Positions 9,251 through 20,883 of a stretch of DNA of 64,000 bases are shown here, piece by piece (within the stretch, counting starts at the first letter, position 1; each line of letters starts with the position of its first letter). Below the pieces are notes generated by a model. The model did no database searches. It saw nothing but the letters and a program-made list of their open reading frames with translations, and was not told where the DNA came from. The DNA is from Hyperoodon ampullatus (lineage: Eukaryota; Chordata; Mammalia; Artiodactyla; Ziphiidae): assembly GCA_949752795.1 (NCBI GenBank), contig OX457057.1:5322632-5386631 (forward strand), written 5' to 3'. The position numbers and the translations under genes were made by a program.

Positions 9251-11340
9251 AGGAATTTCCTAAAGGGGACAGTCCAAGGCAGTGTTTCTGGTTAGCAGGA
9301 ATTTCCCCTGAATCACAGTCAAGGTCCTTATCACAGGGAGTTGAATGTTTCCATGAGCCTTTACTTCTCCCCAGCCAATAGAAATAAGAAGCTTCAGGGA
9401 TGCTATCAATTCAATGTCTTCTATCCTCTTCTCTGACCTTCTCCCACATCCAATTCTCTGGACCAGCCTTGAATCCTGGCAGTTCTCTGATGCCAGTCTG
9501 TTATCCTGTTTCCTTTGTCCCAAACATAAGTGGATTGGTTTTGCACCTCAGGGCATATGCTCTCTGTTGTGATGAATTAAACTCTGCAGGCTTTGCCTGA
9601 TCTGCAGTTGAAGACATACTCTTTAAGCATCTTCCCCTAACCCTGTTGGATCTTCTTGCATTGGGCAGCCCTTCTGCAGACACTATTATAGGAGAGTGGA
9701 GATATTTTCTGGATACGAAGCTTAGAGTTTGAATTGAAGGGGATAATATCGTATTTACTCCATATTATTATAACCAGAGTTTGGGTAGGCTCATTTTGAT
9801 ACACATTATCAAACTGCCCTCAAGAATCTTAGATGTCCTTACAATTTTTTAAAATAAATGTAACCTGATGTGCTAGGGAAGAAGTATGTGGGGAGACAGT
9901 AAATATGAAAAAACAGAAAGACAGGCTGGGAAGGTGAGCTGCTTAGCTGTAGCCATCCTTCATTCTCAGGTAGGCAGTTAGGAAGCAGGGCAGGGAATCA
10001 TATGAGGGCAGAGAGAGCTGTTGGAGACAACAAATGACCACTTAATTAAAGTGTTCCATGCTCTGAAGGCATTTTTTTGGCTAGGAATATGAACTCCCAC
10101 TCAGGGCAGGCTGGGCAATGAACCCAAATATTCCTGAGAGGGGATTATTTGCAAGGACAAGAAGCTTGTTCTCTTGGGAGGGGATCCATTCCCAGGGATG
10201 GACAGCATAGATCCTGGCATCTGCCTTCTAGTTGCTTGTGTCCCTTGGTGCTGTTCTCTAGTTGGGACCCCCATGAATCTGTTTCTCTCCACGTGTATGG
10301 CAGCTCTTCCTGTACTAGAAGCCAGAGTACTTCAACAGAAGGCTTTCCCAACAACAGCTCCTTGTGTGCCAGCTCTGGAGAGGATGGCCGACCCTGGTGC
10401 TCCCTGGACGGAACCCTATCTGGGTCAAAGACTACAGCTCCCAGGACCAGACAGGGACCTGGGGGGCTGGTCTGTGCACAGGGGTAGTGTGTATCTGCGG
10501 CGCTGTCCATGGTCCGCATAGTTTATGGTGCTGTCCATGGTCCTCAACCAAAATTTCCAGATAAGGCATTGCTGTTTCTTTTCGTCATGGCACCCAGGTG
10601 TCTTTTAGACGTTTGCTCCCAATAATGCTTAACCAGATGAATGAATAGGCTGTGAGTGAACTGAAAAGGGAAGAGTAAGAAAGAAAGAGAGTTGTGCTTT
10701 TAACTTATCATAGAGCAAATGGAATCCTGACTTAGGTTTCACAATTTAGGTAGCTGATACGGTGTGCTATTGACAAACCTTTCACATTTCTAACAGTTAC
10801 CTATTTCTCCCTCTGGGATATAACTAATTCTACCCCACTCCCAATTCTACACTTATGGGGCTGAGGTCCAGGCGCACTCCCAGCAAGCCTAAAGTCCTTT
10901 TCTGTACCTCTGAGGTCTGACCCACAGGGAACCTAGCCCTCCTTCCAAGTGACAGAGAGCATCCCCAAGTTTTAATCATCCTGAGACTCTCTCTAGCTGA
11001 AGGGCAGACACGACCTTGAGACATCTATAAGAGGAATGATTAGATTCAGAGAAAGAGAGGCCAAGGGCGAGGATGTTGAAGGGGTTTTGGACCTGTGGGT
11101 CAGTGATGGGTGTCATTGAGCACAAAGAGAAGATGCTCGAAGGTTCAATGTCATTGCTCCCTCTCTTGGAAAGCAATCAGCAGCTGCTGACTTACAGGGC
11201 AGCACTGGGGCCAAGGTTCATGTTGAATCTACCCACACACCCTAGGACTCCAAGCTGCCCAAGAGGGGGACCTTCAGGACCTGGAGCTGCAGACAGTTTA
11301 TCTCTGTTGTCAGCTCAGGACTTTTGTCTGGGTATGAATG
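9251..11340. other. Unassigned, largely non-repetitive sequence
   Basis: I recognise no repeat family and no credible gene. Overlapping short frames near 10.1-10.56 kb lack any recognisable domain and overlap in several frames on both strands. A 16-base near-repeat (GCTGTCCATGGTCC core at 10502-10515 and 10531-10544) is the only internal structure noted. Confidence 0.5.
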
Positions 11341-11410
11341 ATTAAATGAGATAATACCTGTGAAGTATTTAGCATAAGGTCTAACACACAGAAAGTACTC
11401 AATACGTGGT
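11340..11410 (+). repeat. MIR SINE 3' part
   Basis: The order 'aaatgagataatacctgtgaa', 'agcataaggtctaacacac', 'agtactcaatac' matches the MIR 3' half (the 'tagcacagtgcctggcacata' region). It is a diverged ancient mammalian SINE. Confidence 0.65.
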
Positions 11411-11499
11411 GTCTATTATTGTTACTTTGGTTATTATTACTTACACCTTTTATAGAGCCCCTTGTGGCTTTACTATTGCTTCTAAATATTAACAACAAT

Positions 11500-11785
11500 T
11501 CTGTTCATTCAGTCAGTCACAGACCTTTTTATGCCAGGCATTCTGCTAGGCTGGTGGATACAGAATTGAAAGGCATGGCCCCTTGTTCTCAAACAGGTCA
11601 CCATTGGAGAGGAGGTGGGCAGGTAACTGACAGACACCCTGTAACAGAGCAGCTGCACTGCAGTGAGGACGGGAGTGTGTGCCAGGAGAGCACAGGGGAA
11701 AGCTGCTGTCAGGCCTCCTGGGGGAATCAGGGAAAGTCTCAGAGGAGGTGGCCTCTCAGATGAGACCCAAGGAAAAGTAAGGGTA
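11500..11785 (-). repeat. L2 LINE fragment
   Basis: The plus strand reads 'atgccaggcattctgctagg...ggatacagaattg' and later 'agtctcagaggaggtggcctctcagatgagacc', the reverse complement of the L2 3' region in correct order. Confidence 0.6.
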
Positions 11786-12235
11786 ACCCCCAAATAACGG
11801 AGGGAGCATCAGCTTGTGAAAGAGCTGGGAGGAGGGAAAGAGAATCAGTCACTCACTGCCTGCTGTGTGGGGCCCCGACTCTGGCAGATTCCATGCTGTC
11901 ACTGGAGGTGAGAAAGGTGGTAGAGAAACAAATGATCAAGATGTGACCCTGTTCCTGGAACTGGTCATGCATCCTTCTGTGGGGAGCACGGCCCCCTTCT
12001 CCCTCCTGGGGACCGATGCTGTGGGAAGGGAAGGACCCCTTTGTCTGGGGGCACAGGGAAGAAAGGCTTGTGATTGGGAAAAGATAACAACGGGCCTGTG
12101 AGAGGAGCAAGGGGGCCAAGGTGGGTTCCGAGGAGGTGTTTGGCCCATGAAAGCTGACCTCAGGGTGGCTGCTCACTCTGCTCTCCCAATCTCTGAGCCT
12201 GGGCCTAGAACCTCGGGGATGCTGAGCGTAGCTGT
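11786..12235. other. Unassigned sequence
   Basis: No repeat family or gene was recognised. The overlapping frames on both strands have no domain. Confidence 0.4.
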
Positions 12236-12237
12236 TG

Positions 12238-12415
12238 GCTGTACCTGAGTGAATAACCTCAGATTGGTCTCTGTGACCTTAAGGAAGTTACTTAACCTCT
12301 CTGTAGCAGCCTATACGCATCTGCAAAATGGAATGACAGTATCACTGAGGGTTAAATGAATGAATACATGTAAGCACTTAACGTGGTGCCTGACGCACAG
12401 GAAACCGGTTACAGG
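12238..12415 (+). repeat. MIR SINE
   Basis: Contains the MIR core and tail order: 'tgtgaccttaaggaagttacttaacctctctg', 'catctgcaaaatggaatgac', 'gtaagcacttaacgtggtgcctg'. Plus orientation. Confidence 0.8.
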
Positions 12416-12630
12416 TTTGCTCACGTTGCTAGCTCAGAGACTGCCCAATCAAAGGTGTTTTAAAATGAGCTGGAAACAACTCTTTGCCAGTGTGTCTTCA
12501 TCATGCTTGGATGCTTTCAAACACAGGAGGTGGAGGAGATGGCAAAGGCTGGAAGCAGTTGAGCCAGATGACATTTATAGGGCAGATGTCATATCTGAGC
12601 CCATGCTCTTGGTTAGTGAGTGGCTGGTCG

Positions 12631-12801
12631 GCTGGGTGCCTCTCCTTGGTGGTTGACTGATGTGTCCTGAATGGAGCACAACACTGGGCAACTGAACAGG
12701 GAGGCAAAGGGTTTCATGACACTTTTGGGAGTATTTATGAGAGATGCTTATTTTGCTTATAGAAGAATATATTGTAACCAGAACTAAGTATCACTGATTT
12801 G
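12631..12801 (+). repeat. Diverged direct duplication, copy 1
   Basis: Aligns in the same orientation to 13248-13427. Shared blocks include GCTGGG-GCCTCTCCT, TCCTGAATG, CACAACA-TGGGCA, TATTTATGAGAGA and TAAGTAT. Similarity is roughly 70% with small indels. I do not recognise it as a named repeat. Confidence 0.65.
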
Positions 12802-13247
12802 TTTCTGTCCCTGCCTGCTTTGGGCACATTTCTTGATCCTTTTAAAGCCCTGGGAAGAGGCCAGAGCTTTGCTTATAGGGGCCCTTCCTACCACGAAGGC
12901 CCCACTGGCTAGTGAGCCACGTGCCTATCATGTGGTAGGAGGAAGCCCTGGGGGAGATGGGCAGGTGTGGAGCTAGCATGGTTGAAAGGAAGAAGAAAAA
13001 GTCCTTCTGCAAAGTCAATGTCAGAGCCCAGTGCTCCCAGGCTATGCCAGGGAGTGCCTCCCTGCTCAGAATTTACTGCTGCTCAAAGAACAGGCTGTGT
13101 TCCTCCCAATGAGGCAGAAATTGCACTGCATCATCACAGGGAAGCACAATTCTGTACCAGTGGCACACGTAGTTTCCCAGCTTCCCCGTGTTGAGTGGGT
13201 CAGTCAAGGCTTCACTGGGGGATGTGAACTCGGTCCGTGACAACTGG
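12802..13247. other. Spacer between duplicated blocks, unassigned
   Basis: No repeat or gene was recognised between the two diverged copies. Confidence 0.4.
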
Positions 13248-13427
13248 GCTGGGAGCCTCTCCTGGGGGGTGGTCAGTATATCCTGAATGAAACACAACAT
13301 TGGGCAGACTTAATGGAGAGGGGGAGGTTAGTGAGTTTTGCTACCATTTTGGGGGGATATTTATGAGAGACACTTACCTTGGTTAAAGAAAAATGTAGTG
13401 TGACCAGAGATAAGTATTATTGATTTT
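13248..13427 (+). repeat. Diverged direct duplication, copy 2
   Basis: Partner of 12631-12801, about 617 bases downstream in the same orientation. The divergence implies an old event, or two insertions of an unrecognised family. Confidence 0.65.
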
Positions 13428-13744
13428 TCTCCTCCATTTTGGTATTAAATGAATCACAGCTACTACAAGCTCTGACTGTATTAATGAGGTTTCCTTCGAT
13501 GACTACTCAGCCGAGGGAGCCACCAAATTGGAATTCCATGGGAGAGGATTATTGGATGTGACAAATAGCAGAGGAGTATTTTTCCTGAGCTATTTTGGGG
13601 GATAGCATAAGATGTTGTAAAAAAGGAGAACCCTTCTCTTCTGCAGCCAAGATTTTTCTTATTGTTATTCAATGGCCGCACCGACTACCAATGAAAGCCA
13701 GCCCTCGGGTGCTTTACCTGCTCGAGCCTTATTTCCTGCTCCAT

Positions 13745-13835
13745 CCCTAAGTCCTGGTACAGTGCCTGGCACATGCAAGTGTCTCAGAATGTATTTGTTG
13801 AATGGATGGATGGATGGATGGATGGATGAATGAGT
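13745..13835 (+). repeat. MIR/L2 3' tail followed by (GGAT)n
   Basis: 'ggtacagtgcctggcacatgcaagtg' and 'aatgtatttgttgaatgga' are the shared MIR/L2 3' end, running into a GGAT microsatellite (about 13801-13828) that probably expanded from that tail. Confidence 0.75.
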
Positions 13836-13989
13836 AGTGACTGGTGAAGAAGCATTTGGTAGGGAAAACTAGGAAAAGATGAAGGCAGCATGAAGTCATG
13901 TGTGCTGGATGGGTAGAAGTGGACAGTTGAAGAGCCTCAAAGAACTTATTGAATTGCAAGGAATTTTGATTCATTAAATTAAAGAATAT

Positions 13990-14385
13990 TTGGGGGTCAT
14001 CTTATACCAAGTACATTTCCTGTCCTCATGCAATCTACATTTTAGTGGGGAAGGTAGACATTGAACAGTTACACAGTTAATTACTTAAGTGCAATTGTGG
14101 TGGCACTTCAAAAGAGAATATGAAAACACGAGGACCTAATGTGGTACAGGGATGATAGAAGATTTATCTGAAGAAGTGATATTTACACGAAGATCTGAAG
14201 GAAAGATGAGTATTAGATAGTAAAGGGGGAAAATATAATGGGAATACACATACATTTGTTCGTTCATTCATTCATTCATTCAACAAATATTTATTGAGCA
14301 CCCATTATGTTCCAGGCATGGTCCAAGTGCTGGGGAGATTCAGCAGTAAGCAAAATAAGGCCCTTGCCCTCAGTCGTCTTAAAAC
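13990..14385 (-). repeat. L2 LINE fragments
   Basis: Two reverse-complement L2 pieces. One runs about 13990-14225 ('tcctgtcctcatgcaatc', 'gaagaagtgatatttacacg'). The other is an intact 3' end at 14258-14385 ('ttcattcattcattcaacaa', 'atttattgagcacccattatg'). The second begins again from the L2 3' terminus, so they are separate insertions or a rearranged copy. Confidence 0.65.
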
Positions 14386-14389
14386 AAAG

Positions 14390-15000
14390 TATAAAGTTTT
14401 GTGCATCTTTTGCTAGATTTATTCTCAGAGAGTTGATATTTTTGATGATACACTAAATCTTATCTTTCAAAATTTTTGTTCTGTATTTTATGGTTGCTAA
14501 TATAGAGAAATGCAATTCATTTCTGTATGTTGACTTTGTATGCAGTATCCTTGCTAAATTCTTTTTTTCAGTCTAATAGCTAATCTGAATCTTTTGTATT
14601 TCTACATATATAATCATGTCATCGGCAAATAATGAATGTTTTATTTCTTCCTTTATGATCTTTATACCTTTGATTCCTTTTTCTTGACTTATTACACTGG
14701 CTAGGACCTCCAGTACAATATCAAGTAGAAATGGTGATTGTGGGTATCTATGTCTTGCTCCTGATATCAGAAGGACAGCTTCCAGTAAGTCATCCTTAAT
14801 TATGGTATTTGCTCTAAGGTTTCAGAATGCACATTTTTTTTATCAGAGTGAGGGAATTGTCTTCTATTCCCAGTTTGCTCAGTTTTTGATTGTTTGTTGT
14901 AAATGAATATTGTTGTCAGTTCCATGTGAAACTGGATGGATGAAAACTTTTTCTGATCTTTTCGAGTTGAGATAGAATAGAACACAGTCATCAAATCAAT
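14390..15000 (-). mobile_element. Old L1 ORF2 fragment
   Basis: The plus strand carries reverse-complement L1 ORF2 wording ('atcatgtcatcggcaaataa', 'ggctaggacctccagtac', 'gtcttgctcctgatatc'), collinear with 42.4-42.6 kb of the younger L1. No frame survives. Confidence 0.7.
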
Positions 15001-15009
15001 CACCCTATG

Positions 15010-16955
15010 ACACGTATCTGGGGCTGTAGTAAAATCTGCTCGAGGAAAGACACCTGCATGGTGGCTGTGGATTGGTGAGACTGCTGCTCAGAGTTTGCAG
15101 TAGTCAACAGTCATCCTTCAGGATCCATCTGTTTTCTGCAGGATCTACACCAGTGAATTAAGTGATGACATAATGGGGACCACCACCCCTGCTTCCTTTA
15201 GATCCTTCAAGATGACACTTATCTCTGCCATTCCCCTGGGATGTGACATTGTTGTTGGTTTTCTGTCTTAATCAGCATGGGGAAGGGAGTAATTTCAGAG
15301 GTTTCGTTTGGTCTTCCCTCATTGTACCTCAGAGACCAAGGACCCAATGTGGGCTGTGCCAATTACCAAGTAGGTTAATCCCAATTATACATTTGAGGAT
15401 GGGGGAAATGATCATCCAATGGATCCACAGATCCAGTGGACCCACTGTAAGTGGGCTTTGAGCAGGATTCCATTTATTACCAGGCCTCCATTCTAACAGG
15501 GGGATGACGATGACACTCAAATCACTCTGAGCGTCAAGTCGTCCCTGTGTCTAACAGTCCTTAAAATTTCTGGGTATACGCAGTGTGTGCACAGATACCC
15601 AAATAAATGGCAGTAGGAAGGACTTGAGGAATCATCCCAGTGTATATACTTGCTGTGGAATTGTAGGGTCCTTTCTCTTGGGCACCTGGCCATCTCTTCT
15701 TCCAGGGAGTTCCCGGCATAAAAATTTGCTCAGGTCCAGAAATTAGGTAAGGGGTTATGACTTTATATTGGGATAATTGCCCTGCCCTCAGCCTCCCAGG
15801 CATTCATCCTTGATTTCCTCTGCTGAGCAAGCTTATCGGCTGCCCCTCTTTCTTGCCCTGTGTTCTAGCAATCTTCTCTGTAACTCTCTGCAGTCTTTGG
15901 CTGCCACTCTGACCTTGCTGCTTGTTTCAATAATTGTGACCCCTGTTTCTGGTGGCTAAGCACTGTCACCTCTACGGCTTTGGCATCCTGTCATCCCATT
16001 GCTATCAGCAAGCCAAGTTCTCTAACAGCCTCTCCTTCTGACAGCCCTCCAGTCCTGGCTACAAAGGGGCCACGGTCACTGCTGAACTTTGTAGTGATGC
16101 TGGCCCCCTCTCACTGGCACCTTCCTTGTGACCTTGGAGAACAGTGTGTTCTGTGGTCCTTCCCATGAGAACCTCGTCAGCAGGTGTTCGGCCGTGGGTG
16201 GTATACCTGCTTCTTGTGGCCCTTTCCTCTGCCATCGGCCATGACAATCCTGGCATTTAAGCTTCCCTTTTTGAATATGTTTAGGAACCATCCCAGTAGA
16301 GAGTTTACACCATCTCCTCGGGTCCTTGACAGACTATAAGATCTCAGCAGAGAGCCCCTCTGCTCTGTGATGTGTTCACTATTCAACTTTAAGGTGAGGC
16401 CCCCTTGACCAAGCACCCTCAGAATCCATCCACCAAGTCTTTTCTCCTTCCTGCTGGTGCTTGTTGACTGGGACTTGCAGTTCCTTTGGGGTGCAGTCTC
16501 TCCTTTCTTATCAGGCCAGCACACACCCCCTGGATTATGCTGTTACTTAACCCTAGTTATCGGCCCAATATTTATTAGGGGAAGTGGGAACATTTCCTGC
16601 GTTGAGGCCTCTGCATTGTTTGCCAGCACAGAGGGGGCACCAGCTCTTCCTAGGGAGGAGGGGGCACTGCTGCAGGTTTGGGAGGTTCCAAGTTGTCTTG
16701 AAGAATCAAAGTCTTTGGGGGCATCTGCCTGGATGCCTCCTTTCCACGTGTCAGGGTTTCCAATTTTCCCAGCTTGGTTCCTGGTCCTGGTATCACAAGT
16801 GTGGGTTCGTGGTCATTTAACTTGCTCTGCAGTTCAGTCACTTCTCTGTTAGATCCTGGGCTCAGTCTGCACTGCAACCAGAAGGCTCTCTGGCTTTCAC
16901 ATCTGGCTTTCAATCACCTATTACTTGCCCTCAGTTTTTCATTACCTTCCAGTAA
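15010..16955 (-). mobile_element. ERVL-type endogenous retrovirus internal relic (gag to protease/pol)
   Basis: Short minus-strand frames in order from about 16.9 to 15.3 kb resemble an ERVL gag end with a zinc-knuckle-like CxxC piece near 16.25 kb, followed by a protease/early reverse-transcriptase-like piece near 15.33-15.5 kb. The frames are interrupted by many stops and shifts, and no LTR is recognised on either side. This is an ancient, defective fragment without coding capacity. The assignment comes from remembered similarity of short stretches only. Confidence 0.5.
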
Positions 16956-16957
16956 AG

Positions 16958-17149
16958 CAGGGGTCAGCAAACTCTTTCTTAAAGGGACAGGTAGTAAATG
17001 TTTCAGGCCTTCAGGCCATACAGTCAGTCTCTGCCTTTGTGAAAGCAGCCATAGGTAGGAGCAAGTGAATGGGTGTGACTGCGTGTCAATAAAACTTTAT
17101 TTACAAACACAGGTTTGTAACTGCCTTTGGGCAGTTGTTTGCCTGTCCT
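16958..17149 (+). mobile_element. hAT-type nonautonomous DNA transposon, copy 2
   Basis: Begins CAGGGGTCAGCAAACT and contains 'ggtagtaaatgtttcagg' and 'caataaaactttatttac'. The right inverted repeat has decayed ('gtttgcctgtcct'). Same family and orientation as 6965-7183. Confidence 0.7.
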
Positions 17150-17224
17150 AGCTGCAGAGCATCAGAGGCAACAGCCGTGCCATCCCATAATCCCAATTTG
17201 ATCACTCTGACACTGCTGGGGGAA

Positions 17225-17380
17225 TGTAAATGGTAGAGCCCCTTTCTGTTTCTTTTTGAGTCACACTTTGTTATTTGCATTTTTCCAGTGATGCATCCAT
17301 TTCACCTGCATTTTCAAACTAGGTGGTATAAAAGTGTTTATAACATTCTCCTATCTCTTTAATCTTCATTTCATCCCTAC
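17225..17380 (-). mobile_element. L1 fragment, left of nested SINE
   Basis: 'ccatttcacctgcattttcaa...taaaagtgtttataacattctcctatctcttt' is reverse-complement L1 ORF2, comparable to 43.22-43.28 kb. It continues at 17590 after the SINE. Confidence 0.6.
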
Positions 17381-17589
17381 TTTTTTTTTTTTTTTTTGCC
17401 GTACGCGGGCCTCTCACTGTTGTGGCCTCTCCCTTTGCGGAGCACAGGCTCTGGACGCGCAGGCTCAGCGGCCATGGCTCACGGGCCCAGCCGCTCCGTG
17501 GCATGTGCGATCTTCCCGGACCGGGGCACGAACCCGTGTCCCCTGCATCGGCAGGCGGACTCTCAACCACTGCGCCACCAGGGAAGCCC
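17381..17589 (-). mobile_element. CHR SINE (short cetacean-type form), minus
   Basis: A poly(T) start (the A tail), the tRNA-related head reading 'gcgccaccagggaagcccc' at the right end, and the GC-rich body. It is flanked by TCATCCCTAC and TCATCTGTAC, a TSD with two differences. It sits within an L1 fragment. Confidence 0.93.
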
Positions 17590-18780
17590 CTCATCTGTAC
17601 TTTTGTGCCTGTTTTGTTCCTAAGATCGTTTAAATGTACCTTCCCTCTTTTTCTCTTTCTAAAAATTGCTAGAGTTTTGTCAGTATTAGATTTTTCAAAG
17701 AATCAACTTCTAACTTCATTGATCCTCTCTGTTGTATGTTTGTTTTCTACTTCATAAATTTCAGCTCCAGTCTCTTTTCTTTTTCTTTCTTTTCCCCTCC
17801 CTCCCTCCCTCCCTTCCTTCCCTTTTCTTTCCTTCTACTCTCTGTGTTGATTAATTTTTTTCTTTGTTTTTATTCTTTAATATTTTCTATTACTTAACTC
17901 ATTATTTTCCACCCGTTCTTCAGTTTTTAAAAAATATATAATTTTTTCCCTCAAAATGCTATTTTAGGCACACACACAAGTTTAATCAGAGCATTTCCAC
18001 TGTCACTTAGTTCAATATATTATCTGATTTTCAATTTTATTTCTTCTATAAGACTCATGGCTTGTCTGAAGTATTCAAAAGTTTCCAAATATATGGGGAG
18101 GGTAAAGACTTCCATAATAGAAATCCTAGAAAACTCTTACTCCAGAAATCCACATGGTTTTCTCCCCCACCTCCTTCAGATCTTTGCCCCAAGTTCACCT
18201 TCTCAGGAAAGAAATCTTCTTCTTGAATTGAACATTTCATCAGTATGTAGTGACCCTCTTTACCTCTAGGAATGCTTTTGGCTTTATGGTCTATTTTATC
18301 TATTTTCTTGATTAGTACTTGGGTACTTGGTGTATATCTTTCCATCTTCTTACCTTAAACATTTAATTTCCTTATGTTTTAGCTCTGCAAGATTTGAACA
18401 GCAAGATTTTATTTTTAATCCAGGCTGACAATCTCTTCTTTTAACTTATGAACTGAGTCTTTTTATACTGGCTACGATCATTGATCAGTTTGAGTTCATT
18501 TTTACCATCTAGTACTTTCCATTTGTTCTGGGTTTCTGTGTGTGATTCTTTTTTCTCTCTTTTCTTGCCATGTTTTCAATGGATTGGGCCTTGTGTTTTT
18601 TCCCTTTTCCATTAAAAAAAAAAGTCTATGGTTTGGAAGTTGTCTTCCTTATTTCTATTTTTTTAATGGTTACCTTGAAATTTTGACATAGATGTTTAAC
18701 TTAACAGAGTCTAAAATTAATCACTAGCTTGATCATCCTCCAAACAATACAAGAAACAACACAAGGAACTCGACCATGAC
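17590..18780 (-). mobile_element. Old L1 fragment with pyrimidine-rich expansion
   Basis: Reverse-complement L1 ORF2 to ORF1-proximal sequence, including 'aagaatcaacttctaacttc' and a degenerate endonuclease stretch: the minus frame near 18.2 kb has GKEGHYILMKCSIQEED, close to the same site in the 44.2 kb L1. A (TTTC/CCCT)n tract lies at 17770-17835. Confidence 0.65.
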
Positions 18781-18904
18781 CGACTCCCACCCAGACCCTC
18801 CCCATCTGACTCATATGTTCTTGCTATAAAGATGTTGATTGTATCTTGATTTTTTAATATCCCACAATATAGATATTATTGTCACTACCACTTTCACAGC
18901 TAGT

Positions 18905-19568
18905 ATTTTCATTCTTTCCTTCCACAGATATTTATTGACCATGGTGTGTCAGACACTGTTCTAGGCACTTGGGATACATAATGAGTGGAACAGACAAAGG
19001 TCTCCACCCTCATGGACTTTATATTCTAGCAGGAGGGGTGACAGATTGTAAACAATAAACATAATCCATGGGCAGATGTTATAAGATGTGAGAAAGGGAT
19101 AACTACTATGAGAAAATGGTAGAACAGGATAAGGGGGGCTGGGAACACAAGCTGCAGGTTTCTGTGGGTGGTCAGGGCTGACTTCAGTGAAAGGGGTGAG
19201 ATCTGGGACTGGAGGGAGTGAGGAGGGAGCCATGTCCACCTGGGGAAGGAACATGGAGTGGGAGGGACAGCCGTGCAGAGTCTTAAGGTGAGAGCATGCT
19301 TGGCGTGTTCAAGACGTCACGGAGGCTGGCGTGGCTGGGGCAGGGTGAGTGAGGACATGAGAGCAGGGAGGAGGTGGGGGGCCAGGTCCCAGAGGGCTTG
19401 TAGGCTGTGCACTGTAAGGGCTTTGTCTCCTCCGCACCTGAACACAACGGAGAGCCGCTGGAAGGCTTTGAGTGTGACAGCAATGGGATCTGCCTTATAT
19501 TTTAAAAGATCCCTCCCACCGCTGTGTTGAGAACAGACCATGAGAGGAGGAGGAAGGATCAACATAGA
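18905..19568 (-). repeat. L2 LINE, 3' part
   Basis: The plus strand starts at the L2 3' end ('ccacagatatttattgacc', 'cagacactgttctaggcac') and continues collinearly ('ccctcatggactttatattc', 'gcatgcttggcgtgttc', 'cccaccgctgtgttgagaac'). It continues beyond the LTR inserted at 19569. Confidence 0.75.
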
Positions 19569-19935
19569 TGTCTTAGTTAGTTTGAGCTGCTATAACAAAA
19601 GACCACAGACTGGGTGGATTTTAAACAACAGACATTTATTTCTTACAGTTCTGGGGGCTGGAAGTTCAAGAACAGGGTGACATCATGGTCGGGTTCTGGT
19701 GAGAATCCTCTTCCAGGTGCACACTGATGACTTCTTGTTGTATCATCACAAGGTGGAAATAGAGTGAGAGAGCTCTCTGGGGTCCCTTTCATAGGGACAC
19801 TAATTCTGTTCATGAGGGCTCCACCCTCATGACTTATTCACCTCCCAAAGGCTCTACCTCCTAATGCCATCACATTGAGGCTTAGGATTTCAACATATGA
19901 ATGGGGGGGGGAGGACAAACATTCATTCCATTGCA
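19569..19935 (-). mobile_element. MLT1-type MaLR solo LTR, inserted in L2
   Basis: Starts TGTCTTAGTTAG and ends at 'attccattgca'. It carries the reverse-complement MLT1 signature in order ('gctgctataacaaaagaccacag', 'ctccaccctcatgactta', 'cctcctaatgccatcacattg'). The TG...CA ends are retained. Confidence 0.85.
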
Positions 19936-20500
19936 TGGGGGAGACCAGTTAGGAGGCTAATGTAGTAATCCAGGCAAGACATGGTGGTGACTTGGGTCAG
20001 GGTGTTGCCAGGTAGATAGTGATAAGGGGTCCAATAGTGAGTGTAATTTGAAGGTGGCACAAATAGACTTCCTCAAGGATCAGGTGTAGGGTAGAATTAA
20101 GCATGTTTCTGAGTGTTCTTGTCCTGAGCAGCTGGAAGAATGGAGTGGCCATCAACCAAGGTAAGGAAACTATAGGAGGAACAGGTTTGGGGGGAAGAGT
20201 AGGACTTCTGTTTCAGGCATACTGAATTTGAGATGTCTCGAAACTCAGATAGGCAGTTGGATACCCAAGTCTGGAGTTTCAAAGGTAGAGCCAGGTTTTG
20301 TGGGCCTGAAGCTTACACAATTTTAAGAGCCTTCTCTAAGGAAGAAAATGCAAAATTACATACAAATCACATACAAGAGAGGTCCAGAAACTTTAGCTCC
20401 ATGAGCTTGATAGAGAGCTGCCTTTGGGAGGGTTGAGGGGGAAGTCCATGCTGGAAATATAAATGTGTATGACATCAGCATGGAGGTGGTATTTCTTGTC
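19936..20500 (-). repeat. L2 LINE, middle part
   Basis: Resumes after the LTR ('gaccagttaggaggctaatg', 'taatccaggcaagacatgg', 'aggaggaacaggtttggggg', 'gatgtctcgaaactcagatagg'). On the minus strand this encodes a decayed L2 reverse transcriptase C-terminal region. Bases about 20285-20445 fit less well and may be another small insertion. Confidence 0.7.
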
Positions 20501-20883
20501 ATGAGATTGGATATATTCAAGTCCTAACCCCAGCACCTGTGACCTTATTTGGAAATAGTGCCTTTGCATATGTAATCAAATTAAGATGAGGTCATATTGA
20601 ATTAGGGTGGGCCCTAAAGCCAATATGATTGTTGTCCTTATAAGAAGAGGAAAAATTGGATACACACACACAGGGGAGAAGGACATGAAATGATGGAGAC
20701 AGATATTGGAATGATGCAACTTCAAGCCAAGGAACATCAAGAATTGCCAGCAAACATCAAAACCTGGGAAGCAACAAGGAAGTGTTCTCCCTTAAGCCTT
20801 AGGAAAGAGCATAGTCCTGCCAACACCTTGACTTCAGACTTGTAGGCTCCAGAACCATGAAACCAACCTAGGAAACTAACACA
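20501..20883 (+). mobile_element. MLT1-type MaLR LTR, plus, inserted in L2
   Basis: Plus-orientation MLT1 order: 'cacctgtgaccttatttgga', 'aagatgaggtcatattga', 'tccttataagaagagg', 'caagccaaggaacatcaag', 'ccaacaccttgacttcag', 'aaaccaacctaggaaactaac'. The L2 continues on both sides. Confidence 0.85.

Noticed and set aside
10500..10545. Operator-like or minisatellite direct repeat GCTGTCCATGGTCC
   Set aside because: Only two units, 29 bases apart. Too little to claim a repeat array or regulatory site.
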